This document shows positions 7,426-15,225 of a stretch of 40,191 bases of DNA, in pieces. Numbering within the stretch: position 1 is the stretch's first letter; each line of letters opens with the position of its first letter. Source of the DNA: Pseudomonadota bacterium (lineage in GTDB: Bacteria > Pseudomonadota > Gammaproteobacteria > Magnimaribacterales > D2472); contig JAOOBR010000010.1 in assembly GCA_028404565.1 (NCBI GenBank), positions 1 to 40,191 of the forward strand, written 5' to 3'. The notes under the pieces are model-generated. The model saw nothing but the letters and a program-made list of their open reading frames with translations, made no database searches and was not told the DNA's origin. The translations under genes were made by a program, and so were the position numbers.

Positions 7426-8630
7426 AATCTATCTGGCACCTCATAAGTTTTTTCAATACTTGTATAAATAGGCATTAAAAGAAAAAAGGCAAAATACATT
7501 ACAGTGCATATTACTGACATGATCTTCCCAGTCTCAGTAACAGTGACGGTTCCTAAGTATCCTAATGTAATAAAGCTTACAACAAACAAAACTATCGCTA
7601 TCTTACTCAATATTCCTTTGTATCGTATTGATGCCACATTACTTCTATCTAACCAAGGAACAACAAATAGTATTGCTACAGCTGCTGCCATAACTATTAG
7701 CCCTCCTAATGGATCTGGAATAGCTCTTAGCATTGTGTAATATGGCGCGTAATACCATACAGGAGCAATATGTTCTGGTGTAACCAGTGGGTTTGCCTCT
7801 TCAAAATTCGCTAATTCAAGGAAATAACCTCCGCCCTCAGGAAAGAAAAACATAATTATGCAAAAAACTAAGCCAAAAACACCAATTGCAGGCATTGCAC
7901 TTAAAACCTTATATGGGAAAAAAGGTACGCTATCCAAAGGGACCCCGTCTTCATCGATATATTCCTCAATATCTACCCCTTCAGGATTCCCAGCTCCTAC
8001 TTCATGAAGAGCAACAAGATGGAGAAATACGAGTGCAATCAATATCAGAGGAAGTGCAACGACATGAAGAGCAAAAAACCTAGAAATTGTAATCCCAGAA
8101 ATGTAATAGTCACCTCGAACCCAAACTTCTAGTGATTCACCAATGTAGGGTATTGCTCCAAAAAGAGAAATTATTACTTGAGCTCCCCAATAAGACATTT
8201 GACCGTATGGAAGAACATAACCTAAAAACCCCTCCGCCATCATCACTAAATAAATTGTCATTCCAAAAATCCAAACTAACTCTTTTGGTTTCTTGTAAGA
8301 TCCATACAATAGGCCTCTAAACATGTGCAAATATACTATTGCAAAAAACATTGATGCTCCTGTTGTATGCATATATCTTATAATCCACCCATAATCTACA
8401 TCTCTCATGATGTACTCAATGGAAGCAAAAGCTCCCTCTTCAGTATTTGAATAAGGCATCATCAACCAAATACCTGTAACTATTTGCAGAATAAGGACAA
8501 TTGAAGCAAGAGCTCCAAACAAGTACCAAAAGTTAACTTTTTTTGGAACGGGATGCTTCGAAAGATGCCTTTCAAATGTATTAATAATAGGCAGTCTGTA
8601 GTTAATCCAATTTAGAACCTTTGTTACCAT
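7422..8630 (-). CDS. petB: Cytochrome b of the bc1 complex
   Basis: Integral membrane subunit carrying hemes bL and bH and both quinone sites. The 402 residues form about eight helices. Heme ligands are visible as His88/His102 and His189/His203, with the usual 14-residue spacing. The Qo-site tetrapeptide is PVWY (290-293) where mitochondria and many bacteria have PEWY; replacement of the Glu is known in some proteobacteria. An additional C-terminal hydrophobic pair runs from about 345 to 392. The ATG overlaps the petA stop by one base (TAATG). No sign of damage. Confidence 0.97.
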   Translation of the reverse strand: MVTKVLNWINYRLPIINTFERHLSKHPVPKKVNFWYLFGALASIVLILQIVTGIWLMMPYSNTEEGAFASIEYIMRDVDYGWIIRYMHTTGASMFFAIVYLHMFRGLLYGSYKKPKELVWIFGMTIYLVMMAEGFLGYVLPYGQMSYWGAQVIISLFGAIPYIGESLEVWVRGDYYISGITISRFFALHVVALPLILIALVFLHLVALHEVGAGNPEGVDIEEYIDEDGVPLDSVPFFPYKVLSAMPAIGVFGLVFCIIMFFFPEGGGYFLELANFEEANPLVTPEHIAPVWYYAPYYTMLRAIPDPLGGLIVMAAAVAILFVVPWLDRSNVASIRYKGILSKIAIVLFVVSFITLGYLGTVTVTETGKIMSVICTVMYFAFFLLMPIYTSIEKTYEVPDRL

Positions 8631-9499
8631 TATGCTTCTTCTCCAATTGTTAAAATACTCCCCTCAAAAAAATGAGGTGGCACAGTTAAATTAGTAGGTG
8701 CAGGAACACCTTTATAAACTCTCCCTACTAAATCAAACATTGAACCATGACATGGGCAGAAAAAACCTCCTGACCAGGAGGAATCCCATGGCTTAGGCTC
8801 GACTTCTGGATAATATTTAGGTGAGCAACCTAAATGAGTGCAAACACCTGATAGAACCGAATATTCTGAACTTAAAGATCTCGTAGAATTAATATTTTTA
8901 TATGGCTCATCGATATCATCTGAGTTAGGATCAGCTAGCTTTGAGGTTACAGAACTTAAACCTGACAACGCAGATTTAGAATGTCTAATTATTAAAATAG
9001 GCTGTTTTCTCCATGAAACTTGAATTTGTTGACCAATCATCATTTTAGATACATCAACCTTTACCGCAGAGCCAATTGCTTTGGCTCTAGCGCTTGGATT
9101 CCATGTAGTTATAAAAGGAGTAGCAGCAAAAACCACACCAGCAGCAGCAAATCCAGAAGTTAAACCAATCAATACTTTTCTTCTACCCTGATCTGGAACA
9201 CTGCTAAGACTTTCATTAAGTTTTTCTAGTGGTAATTTAACGTTTATACCAAAGTTTTCAAATATATTTAGAAAATGCTCACTTAATTCTGATAAATCAG
9301 TCTTTTCGAGTTCGTTTAGTGCAGAAATAAGTTCGTCTCTTCTTAAAATTGCTTCATCTAAAACCTTAGTTTTCAAAGAAGTTTTAACAAAACTAGTTCC
9401 GATGACCTCTGCAACCTTTTCATTAACTCTTTTTTGGAAGAAATAAATATCATTATTAGCTCCTCTGAGAGTAAGGTATTTTTCTATGGTATCAGTCAT
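8630..9499 (-). CDS. petA: Rieske iron-sulfur subunit with long N-terminal extension
   Basis: 2Fe-2S subunit of the bc1 complex. Cluster motifs are CTHLGC (220-225) and CPCHGS (248-253). The Tat-type signal and anchor read GRRKVLIGLTSGFAAAGVVF, with the two arginines at 106-107. In most bacteria this signal is within the first 10-20 residues, but here about 103 residues precede it. They are predicted mostly helical and rich in E, K and L, and would remain in the cytoplasm. No Met, and no GTG at the one Val I checked (Val101), lies near the signal to give a usual start. The total of 289 residues compares with roughly 190-200 normally. First gene of the pet operon; a candidate promoter is at 9591-9619. 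Confidence 0.92.
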   Translation of the reverse strand: MTDTIEKYLTLRGANNDIYFFQKRVNEKVAEVIGTSFVKTSLKTKVLDEAILRRDELISALNELEKTDLSELSEHFLNIFENFGINVKLPLEKLNESLSSVPDQGRRKVLIGLTSGFAAAGVVFAATPFITTWNPSARAKAIGSAVKVDVSKMMIGQQIQVSWRKQPILIIRHSKSALSGLSSVTSKLADPNSDDIDEPYKNINSTRSLSSEYSVLSGVCTHLGCSPKYYPEVEPKPWDSSWSGGFFCPCHGSMFDLVGRVYKGVPAPTNLTVPPHFFEGSILTIGEEA

Positions 9500-9553
9500 C
9501 TTTTGGAGAAAATAAATAATTAAATGGTAGTAATCTGAGGTTTAGCTTGAGGT

Positions 9554-9682
9554 TGTACCCATATGATAAAAAAAAAGTACTCATAGCAGAATTTAAAAAA
9601 GGAAATCTTATACAGTCAAAAGTATAAAATGATGTAAAAAAACCTTTTAAATTAGGGTATTTTAAGAACAATGTACCCATAT
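9554..9682. repeat. 11-bp direct repeat TGTACCCATAT upstream of petA
   Basis: The identical 11-mer occurs at 9554-9564 and 9672-9682 in the same orientation, 118 bp apart, flanking the candidate pet promoter. It may be chance in AT-rich DNA or a pair of regulator sites. Nothing else in the sequence decides this. Confidence 0.35.
9591..9619 (-). promoter_or_regulatory. Candidate promoter of petABC
   Basis: Minus strand: TTGACT (9619-9614), 17-bp spacer, TTAAAT (9596-9591), which leaves a leader of about 85 bases before the petA ATG. The -35 is good and the -10 weak (4 of 6). The whole 9500-9766 interval contains no convincing gene. Confidence 0.4.
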
Positions 9683-9692
9683 ACTTCCTTTT

Positions 9693-9720
9693 TTATATTG
9701 TTAAAGTACGCACAATATAA
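9693..9720. repeat. Perfect 9-bp inverted repeat between rpsI and petA
   Basis: TTATATTGT (9693-9701) and ACAATATAA (9712-9720) are perfect inverted arms around a 10-base spacer. The stem is nearly all A-T, so it would be a poor terminator for rpsI; an operator is equally possible. It lies between the rpsI stop and the candidate pet promoter. Confidence 0.4.
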
Positions 9721-9766
9721 TACAAAAATATAGATAATGGAAGTATATTTTGATAATAAATTAGAT

Positions 9767-10159
9767 CTATCTTTTTGAAAATTGCGAGCTCTTTCTTGCC
9801 TTTTTTAAACCAGGCTTTTTTCGCTCTACTTTTCTTGAATCTCTTGTAAGGAAACCAGCTTTTTTTAGTTGCGGTCTAAGCTCTTCATCAAGAAGTAAAA
9901 GAGCCCTAGAGATACCATGTCTGATTGCTCCTGCTTGCCCAAAGCTACCTCCACCTTTAACTTTTGCAACTATATCTACTTTGTCAATTAAGTTGCACAG
10001 TTCAAGCGGTTGCTTAACAAGCATTTGAGCGACTTCTCTTCCAAAATACTCAGAAAGTTCTTTATTGTTTACCTTGATTGACCCTTCGCCATGGGATAAA
10101 TATATTCTGGCTGAGGATGTTTTCCTTCTTCCTGTTGCATAAAGTCTTTCACTGCTCAT
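9767..10159 (-). CDS. rpsI: 30S ribosomal protein S9
   Basis: Small-subunit protein whose C-terminal tail contacts P-site tRNA. From the chosen ATG (10159) the protein has 130 residues, including [15 protein letters not shown] near the start, [39 protein letters not shown], and the basic end [20 protein letters not shown]. The family begins just before the ATGRRK motif. The ATG overlaps the rplM stop as ATGA. An in-frame GTG at 10174 would add five residues inside rplM and is less likely. Confidence 0.97.
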   Translation of the reverse strand: MSSERLYATGRRKTSSARIYLSHGEGSIKVNNKELSEYFGREVAQMLVKQPLELCNLIDKVDIVAKVKGGGSFGQAGAIRHGISRALLLLDEELRPQLKKAGFLTRDSRKVERKKPGLKKARKSSQFSKR

Positions 10160-10590
10160 ATTTTTGGATTCCACTCACTTGGATTTTGAGATTCATGAGG
10201 ATGCTCTGATCCGCTGTATACCTTTAATTTTTTAATAATTGATTTTCCTAGCTTATTTTTAGGCAGCATTCCCTTTACTGCATTTTCAATAATTCTCTCA
10301 GGACTGCTCTCAAGAACTTCTTTGAATGATTTTTCTTTAAGCCCACCTGGATATAAAGAATGTTTATAGTATTTCTTTTGATCTGCCTTATTCCCAGTAA
10401 CTTTTACCTTGTCTGCATTTATTACCACTACAAAATCACCACCATCGACATGAGGTGTAAATGTTGGCTTGTCTTTACCTCTTAGTTTATCTGCAATTTT
10501 AGTCGCAAAACGGCCCAAAACTTTGTCTGCGGCGTCGAATACTACCCAGTCTCTAACAACTTCGGTATTTTTTAAGCTAAATGTTTTCAT
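10156..10590 (-). CDS. rplM: 50S ribosomal protein L13
   Basis: Early-assembling large-subunit protein. The 144 residues are of normal length and include [20 protein letters not shown], the central [31 protein letters not shown], and [21 protein letters not shown], with the final AEHP-like stretch reading [11 protein letters not shown]. First gene of rplM-rpsI, with ATGA coupling. No obvious Shine-Dalgarno is seen before the ATG. A strong sigma70-like promoter lies 21 bases upstream (10611-10639). Confidence 0.98.
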   Translation of the reverse strand: MKTFSLKNTEVVRDWVVFDAADKVLGRFATKIADKLRGKDKPTFTPHVDGGDFVVVINADKVKVTGNKADQKKYYKHSLYPGGLKEKSFKEVLESSPERIIENAVKGMLPKNKLGKSIIKKLKVYSGSEHPHESQNPSEWNPKI

Positions 10591-10610
10591 ATCAATTTTT
10601 GTGTGGACGA

Positions 10611-10639
10611 ATATTAAAGGTTAAGAGCTATTTAATCAA
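10611..10639 (-). promoter_or_regulatory. Sigma70-type promoter of rplM-rpsI
   Basis: Minus strand: TTGATT (10639-10634), exactly 17-bp spacer, TAATAT (10616-10611). The predicted start near 10604 gives a leader of about 14 bases to the rplM ATG. The promoter lies in the short gap after zapE. Confidence 0.65.
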
Positions 10640-10652
10640 TAATTTTTGTAAT

Positions 10653-11678
10653 TTATTTATCATTGATATCTCTCATTTCTTCAATCCTGCTTATTGTTCT
10701 ATCCCACAAGAATAGAAGCTCTTCACCATTATAAAGGCTTTGAATGTCATCATTATTCATAAAGAACTTGATTTTTACTTTTTCAATGTAAGCAATATCA
10801 ATAAAGCCGATAAACCTTCTAATAATATCCTTGCCATAATCATCATTTTGTTCAAAATCATCAATAAAAAACCAGTCATAATTTTTACATATAGCTAAAA
10901 AATCAGAAATTGCTAAATTTTGTCTAAAGAATTCTTTATATGATAGCCAAATAAAGTCTTTAGTATTTCCTTTGCATCTAAAAGTTCTATCATTTATTTC
11001 AAGCTCTTTGTTAAGATCTCCGATAAAATTAAAGTTTTTCTTAATGAAGTCAAAGATCTGATCTTGACTAAAGTCTTTCCCACTCTTTAAAGAATTTAGA
11101 TTTATATTTTTTAATCTATAATCCTTATCTCCAATGAATTCATATACTACAAAGCTCTCTTCCAACTTTGAAATATGTCTAATAAATTTGTCTCTTTGAA
11201 GTCCATTTTTATAAAGGTTTTCTATCTTTGCATTTGATGTAAGCATTATGAAAACGTTCATTTTTGATAATAAATTTAAAAGTTTGCCGATTATCATTGC
11301 ATCTGATACATCCTCAACTTGAAACTCATCAATAAAGAGTACTCTGTGCTTTGAAGCTATTCTTTTTGCAATTTTTTCTAAGGGATCTTTGGTGTTTTTT
11401 ACTAACTCAAGCTCATTATGAATAAATTTCATAAACTCAATGAAATGATATGAACATTTTGAAAGTTTAATTTCCTTAAATATTGCATTCAGCATCATGG
11501 TTTTGCCCCTTCCAACATCGCCATGCACATAACAACCTTTTTTTGATTTTTTTTTGAAAAAGTCTACAAAAAAGCTCTTTCTTGGAAGATTTTTTTCAAA
11601 AATTCTTAGAAAGTTGTCCTGTTCATCATTTAAATGAATGCCATCTTCTGAAAACTTCTTTAAAATAGTTTGATACAT
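10653..11678 (-). CDS. zapE: AFG1-family ATPase ZapE
   Basis: P-loop ATPase of the AFG1/ZapE family, associated with the Z ring in E. coli. The 341 residues carry Walker A GDVGRGKT (53-60), Walker B VLFIDEFQVEDVSDAM (about 114-129), and sensor pattern LTSNAKIENLYKNGLQRDKF (about 146-165). The C-terminal ends WDRTISRIEEM, typical of the family. It lies upstream of rplM and faces degS, with start codons 11 bp apart. The zapE-degS-rplM neighbourhood is known from other gammaproteobacteria. Confidence 0.93.
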   Translation of the reverse strand: MYQTILKKFSEDGIHLNDEQDNFLRIFEKNLPRKSFFVDFFKKKSKKGCYVHGDVGRGKTMMLNAIFKEIKLSKCSYHFIEFMKFIHNELELVKNTKDPLEKIAKRIASKHRVLFIDEFQVEDVSDAMIIGKLLNLLSKMNVFIMLTSNAKIENLYKNGLQRDKFIRHISKLEESFVVYEFIGDKDYRLKNINLNSLKSGKDFSQDQIFDFIKKNFNFIGDLNKELEINDRTFRCKGNTKDFIWLSYKEFFRQNLAISDFLAICKNYDWFFIDDFEQNDDYGKDIIRRFIGFIDIAYIEKVKIKFFMNNDDIQSLYNGEELLFLWDRTISRIEEMRDINDK

Positions 11679-11689
11679 ACTTTTTAGAA

Positions 11690-12682
11690 ATGGGAAATTA
11701 TAAGTTTATCATTAGCGTGATTATATTTGCCGCATTTATTGGTATAGTTTCATTCGAAACTGGTTATAAAAAAGGTTCTCAAGAAGATTTGTCCTATGCA
11801 GCTGAAAAAGCTTTGTCATCTGTAGTAAATATATTTGTAAGCAGCAGAGGAATTAATAGAGCTAGGAATGCTGTAGGCTCTGGAGTAATTTTTTCAAAAG
11901 AAGGTCACATCGTAACTAATACTCACATATTAACAAATGCTTCATCTGTTTTTGTGGAATTTAATGATGGAGAAATTACAGAGGCAATATTAATTGGTGC
12001 TGACAAATATTCAGACATTGCGGTACTAAAAATTACTGGTTTTGAGGATTTAAATCCTATTGATTCAGCTGAATCTAGCAACATAAGGGTCGGAGATGAG
12101 GTCCTAGCTATAGGAAATCCATTTGGTGTTGGAAAAACTGTTACAAGTGGCATCATTAGTGCTACTGGTAGAGATTATGGAAACCCCTATTTGGAATTAC
12201 TGCAAACAGATGCAGCAATTAATCCAGGAAACTCTGGCGGCGCATTGCTTAATGAAGAGGGAAATTTAATTGGTATTAATTCGAGCATATATTCAAAAAC
12301 TGGGACTTATTCAGGTATTGGTTTTGCAATACCATCTGAAAAAGTAATTCAAGTTGCTTCCGAACTCATTAAGTTTGGCAAGGTAAGAAATTCATGGATT
12401 GGCGACTTTCAGGTAAGGCAAATAAGATTAAATTTAAGCAATAATTTAGTGCCAGCTTTAAGTATTATAAAAATTGAAGATACGTATGGTATTGCAAATC
12501 CCCTTGAACTAAATGGAATATCAGAGGGTGAAATAATATTAAAGATAAATGACTTACCAGCCACATGGACAAATCTGACTACAGCACTTAAATTAACTTT
12601 CCCAGGTGATGAGATTTTATTTGAAATTTATGGAAAAGAAAAAAATAAAGAGGTTTTAGTTAAGACTATCGCATCTAATTAG
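11690..12682 (+). CDS. degS: DegS-type membrane-anchored serine protease with one PDZ domain
   Basis: HtrA-family periplasmic protease; DegS cleaves the anti-sigma factor RseA in the sigmaE envelope-stress pathway. One N-terminal membrane helix (about residues 4-21) is not followed by a clear signal-cleavage site. The trypsin-like domain has His79 (TNTHIL), Asp109 (SDIAVLK) and Ser182 (NPGNSGGAL). A single PDZ domain spans about 225-325. Length of 330 residues and one PDZ fit DegS rather than DegP. Its tail overlaps murA by 8 bp. rseA and rpoE are not in the window, so the pathway role is inferred. Confidence 0.88.
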   Translation: MGNYKFIISVIIFAAFIGIVSFETGYKKGSQEDLSYAAEKALSSVVNIFVSSRGINRARNAVGSGVIFSKEGHIVTNTHILTNASSVFVEFNDGEITEAILIGADKYSDIAVLKITGFEDLNPIDSAESSNIRVGDEVLAIGNPFGVGKTVTSGIISATGRDYGNPYLELLQTDAAINPGNSGGALLNEEGNLIGINSSIYSKTGTYSGIGFAIPSEKVIQVASELIKFGKVRNSWIGDFQVRQIRLNLSNNLVPALSIIKIEDTYGIANPLELNGISEGEIILKINDLPATWTNLTTALKLTFPGDEILFEIYGKEKNKEVLVKTIASN

Positions 12683-13934
12683 GTAATCTTATTATTTCTG
12701 CGCCCAGATTGGACAATTTTTCTTCTATTCTTTCATAGCCTCTATCAATATGATAAATCCTATCTACAATAGTTTCTCCTTTTGCTATTAATCCAGCCAG
12801 TATCAAACTTGCTGATGCCCTTAGATCTGTTGCCATCACTTGAGCCCCAGAGATAGAATCAACTCCATTAATAAGTGCAGTGGTGCCATTAATTGTAATA
12901 TCAGTACCCATTCTATTAAGCTCTTGCACATGCATAAATCTGTTTTCAAATATAGTCTCTGTTACACTTGATTCACCAGATCCGATGCAGTTGAGAACAG
13001 TAAACTGCGCTTGCATATCTGTTGGAAACCCAGGAAACGGAGCTGTGACAATATCAACAGGCTTTATAGCATCCTTTGTCATATCTAGGGAAATAGAATT
13101 ACCATTTGAATCCACTTCAGCCCCGGCTTTTTGAAGAGTTTCTATAATTGAGCCCATTCTATTTGGATCAATCTTATTGATTGTAATTTTTCCATTAGTA
13201 ACAGCTGCTGCTACAAGATATGTACCTGCCTCGATTCTGTCTGCAGGAATTTTAAAAGTTGTACCAGTCAATTCTGCCACACCTTCAATCCTAATCTCAT
13301 CTGTTCCTGCTCCTGAAATCTTAGCTCCCATTGAATTTAAAAAATCTGCCAAGTCAGAAATTTCTGGCTCTTTTGCAACGTTAGTTAAAGTTGTTAATCC
13401 CTCAGCTAGTGAAGCAGCCATCATCAGATTTTCTGTACCCGTAACAGTAACTCCCTCAAACTCTATATTAGCTCCAGTTAACTTTTTAGCTTTTGCCTCA
13501 ATATATCCATTATTGAGAGATATTTCTGCACCAAGTTTTTCAAGAGCTTTAAGGTGATAATTAACAGGACGACTTCCGATAGCGCACCCTCCAGGCAATG
13601 CGATCTTCGCATATCCATATTTAGCCACCATAGATCCAAGAACTAAGATAGAAGCTCGCATAGTTTTTACAAGCTCATATCTTGCTTCAAGGTTGGAAAG
13701 GTTTGATGTATTTAGTTTAAAATTCATTTTCTCATCAAGAGAAATATCAGCTCCCATTGAGCCTATGAGTTCAAACATGGTAGTAATATCTTGAAGATAT
13801 GGAAGATTTTTAAGCGTTATATCATCTGACGAAAGAATGGATGCTGCGATTACTGGCAAAGCAGCATTCTTAGCTCCTGAGCAGTCAATCTGACCTGAAA
13901 GACTTTTTCCGCCTTTAATTAATAATTTTTCCAA
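12675..13934 (-). CDS. murA: UDP-N-acetylglucosamine 1-carboxyvinyltransferase
   Basis: First committed step of peptidoglycan synthesis: transfer of enolpyruvate from PEP to UDP-GlcNAc, in the cytosol. The 419 residues begin with MEKLLIKGGKSLSGQI and contain SGAKNAALPVIAASIL and the active-site loop PGGCAIGSRPVNYHL, with Cys117 as the nucleophile and fosfomycin target (C115 in E. coli). Later motifs include TGTENLMMAA, DRIEAGTYLVAAA, PFPGFPTDMQAQF and ENRFMHVQEL. It follows ibaG directly, as in E. coli. The last 8 bp overlap degS tail to tail. Confidence 0.98.
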   Translation of the reverse strand: MEKLLIKGGKSLSGQIDCSGAKNAALPVIAASILSSDDITLKNLPYLQDITTMFELIGSMGADISLDEKMNFKLNTSNLSNLEARYELVKTMRASILVLGSMVAKYGYAKIALPGGCAIGSRPVNYHLKALEKLGAEISLNNGYIEAKAKKLTGANIEFEGVTVTGTENLMMAASLAEGLTTLTNVAKEPEISDLADFLNSMGAKISGAGTDEIRIEGVAELTGTTFKIPADRIEAGTYLVAAAVTNGKITINKIDPNRMGSIIETLQKAGAEVDSNGNSISLDMTKDAIKPVDIVTAPFPGFPTDMQAQFTVLNCIGSGESSVTETIFENRFMHVQELNRMGTDITINGTTALINGVDSISGAQVMATDLRASASLILAGLIAKGETIVDRIYHIDRGYERIEEKLSNLGAEIIRLPN

Positions 13935-14165
13935 TTAGACCTCGCTTGGTGCCTTTAAATCTAAACTAATTGCATGAAGTTCACCTGATTGTAGAAGATC
14001 TGTGAACAATTTCATAATAATTTTATGTCTATCTATGGTGCTCATATTTGTGAAATCTTTAGAAACAATTTTTATAGAAAAATTACAATCCTGACCACTA
14101 ATGGATAGGTCAGAGACATCGTCTAAATAAGATCTAATAAGTTCTTGTATTTGATTATTATCCAT
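13935..14165 (-). CDS. ibaG: BolA-family protein IbaG
   Basis: A 76-residue BolA/YrbA-type protein. Such proteins pair with monothiol glutaredoxins to handle Fe-S clusters; IbaG is linked to acid stress and murA. The fold pattern is visible: an N-terminal helix (IQELIRSYL), a strand with NFSIKIVSKDFTNMSTIDRHKIIM (about 28-51), helix LFTDLL and the C-terminal HAISLDLKAPSE. The family His is present in the HAISL strand. The start overlaps the mlaC end by 8 bp, and the stop abuts murA. Neighbours mlaC and murA match the E. coli order. Confidence 0.92.
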   Translation of the reverse strand: MDNNQIQELIRSYLDDVSDLSISGQDCNFSIKIVSKDFTNMSTIDRHKIIMKLFTDLLQSGELHAISLDLKAPSEV

Positions 14166-14775
14166 CTATGAAAGCATCCGATTTCCATTCACTAATAACT
14201 GAAGAAATATTCTCATTCTTTTCCATAGCAAGTGCTTGAAATTGATTATGGAAGGTTTGCCCTAAATTGATTCCATTAATAATTATATTTACTATTTTAT
14301 AAGTACCATTTTTATATTCCCTTAGTTTATAAATTATTGGATACACATTGTTAGTAGTAAGTAATTCTTGCTTAACGCTTACAATCTTATTTTTTTTCTC
14401 ATCATAAGAAAAATCAGTGATTATTTCTGCATCACCCCATTGAGCAAGGGTTTCTGCATAAGTATCTAGAAGTGAAATTTTAAAAACTTCTATAAATTGA
14501 GCTCTCTCCTCTTTAGTTGCACTCAAAAAATATTTTTTCCCCATAACGCTTGCACTCACTCTATTAAAATCTATTAAAGGTTCAAAAATATTTTTTATCT
14601 TATTTTTGAATAGTTCTGGATTGGTATTGAATAATTCATTTTCTGTTGTTAAAACTACCACCATTTCTTGTGATTTAGTATCTATGAGCTCAAATGGATT
14701 TTTATTAATATCAGATAAGGATGGGAATGATAAAAATAAAAATAGGGATAATAAATTTCTTTTTAGGTACGACAT
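14158..14775 (-). CDS. mlaC: Phospholipid-transport periplasmic protein MlaC
   Basis: Periplasmic carrier that moves phospholipids between the MlaA and MlaFEDB complexes. From the ATG at 14775 the protein has 205 residues with a signal peptide of about 20 (KRNLLSLFLFLSFPSLSD). The mature part has the Tol-tolerance fold pattern: FEPLIDFNRVSASVMGKKYFLSATKEERAQFI in pieces, LLDTYAETL, and INLGQTFHNQFQALA near the end. An in-frame GTG at 14790 would add five residues; ATG is preferred because it begins the signal directly. A TATAAT ends six bases upstream. mlaFED are not adjacent here. Confidence 0.92.
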   Translation of the reverse strand: MSYLKRNLLSLFLFLSFPSLSDINKNPFELIDTKSQEMVVVLTTENELFNTNPELFKNKIKNIFEPLIDFNRVSASVMGKKYFLSATKEERAQFIEVFKISLLDTYAETLAQWGDAEIITDFSYDEKKNKIVSVKQELLTTNNVYPIIYKLREYKNGTYKIVNIIINGINLGQTFHNQFQALAMEKNENISSVISEWKSDAFIDG

Positions 14776-14781
14776 TGCATT

Positions 14782-14787
14782 ATTATA
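14782..14787 (-). promoter_or_regulatory. Candidate -10 box of mlaC, leaderless arrangement
   Basis: Minus-strand TATAAT ends six bases before the mlaC ATG at 14775, so transcription would begin at or next to the start codon. No convincing -35 is seen. The lptA start on the other strand is only 35 bases away. Confidence 0.4.
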
Positions 14788-14810
14788 CACTTGTTAGTTT
14801 TTAAAATTTT

Positions 14811-15224
14811 ATGCAAAAGATATTTCTTGTAGGCTTAGTTATTTCAATATTTGGAATACTTAATGCTGCTGAAATGAGCATAGACATATCAGAAAAAATA
14901 GATATTTCTTCAGATAACATAGAAATTAAAGAAGGAAAGATCGAATTTAAAAATAATGTTATTTTTCAGTCAAAGTCTTTTGAAATATTTGGAGAGGTTG
15001 CAGAATATAATCGAAATTTAGAGCTTATTAAAATTCAAGGGTCGCCTGTAAAATTTAAAATAAGCACTGAAGATAATAATTTCAATGGTTTTTCAAACTT
15101 AGTCTTCATTCAAGATAATGAGATAGAAATCTCTGGAAGTGTTCTAATAGAGGATAAGAACTCGCGAATAAGAGGTAAAATAATAAAATTCAATATGGGT
15201 TCTGGAGAGCTTCAAATAAACTAG
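14811..15224 (+). CDS. lptA: LPS transport periplasmic protein LptA
   Basis: Periplasmic beta-jellyroll bridge of the Lpt machine. The 137 residues start with a signal peptide (about 1-19). The OstA-type repeat follows: INISSDN-like IDISSDNIEIKEGKIEFKNN, then NVIFQSKSFEIFGEVAEYN, then phi-G patterns to the end. At about 118 mature residues it is shorter than E. coli LptA (around 158). LptC is not immediately upstream. The gene is followed by lptB after one base. Weak similarity within the family is normal; the lptB neighbour makes the call firm. Confidence 0.88.
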   Translation: MQKIFLVGLVISIFGILNAAEMSIDISEKIDISSDNIEIKEGKIEFKNNVIFQSKSFEIFGEVAEYNRNLELIKIQGSPVKFKISTEDNNFNGFSNLVFIQDNEIEISGSVLIEDKNSRIRGKIIKFNMGSGELQIN

Positions 15225-15225
15225 T

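Noticed and set aside
9492..9680. 61-residue minus-strand open frame upstream of petA
   Set aside because: It overlaps the petA start and the candidate promoter, is rich in F and L as AT-rich noncoding DNA tends to be, and has no recognisable motif.
13177..13557. 126-residue plus-strand frame inside murA
   Set aside because: Antisense shadow of a conserved enzyme gene, with no motif of its own.
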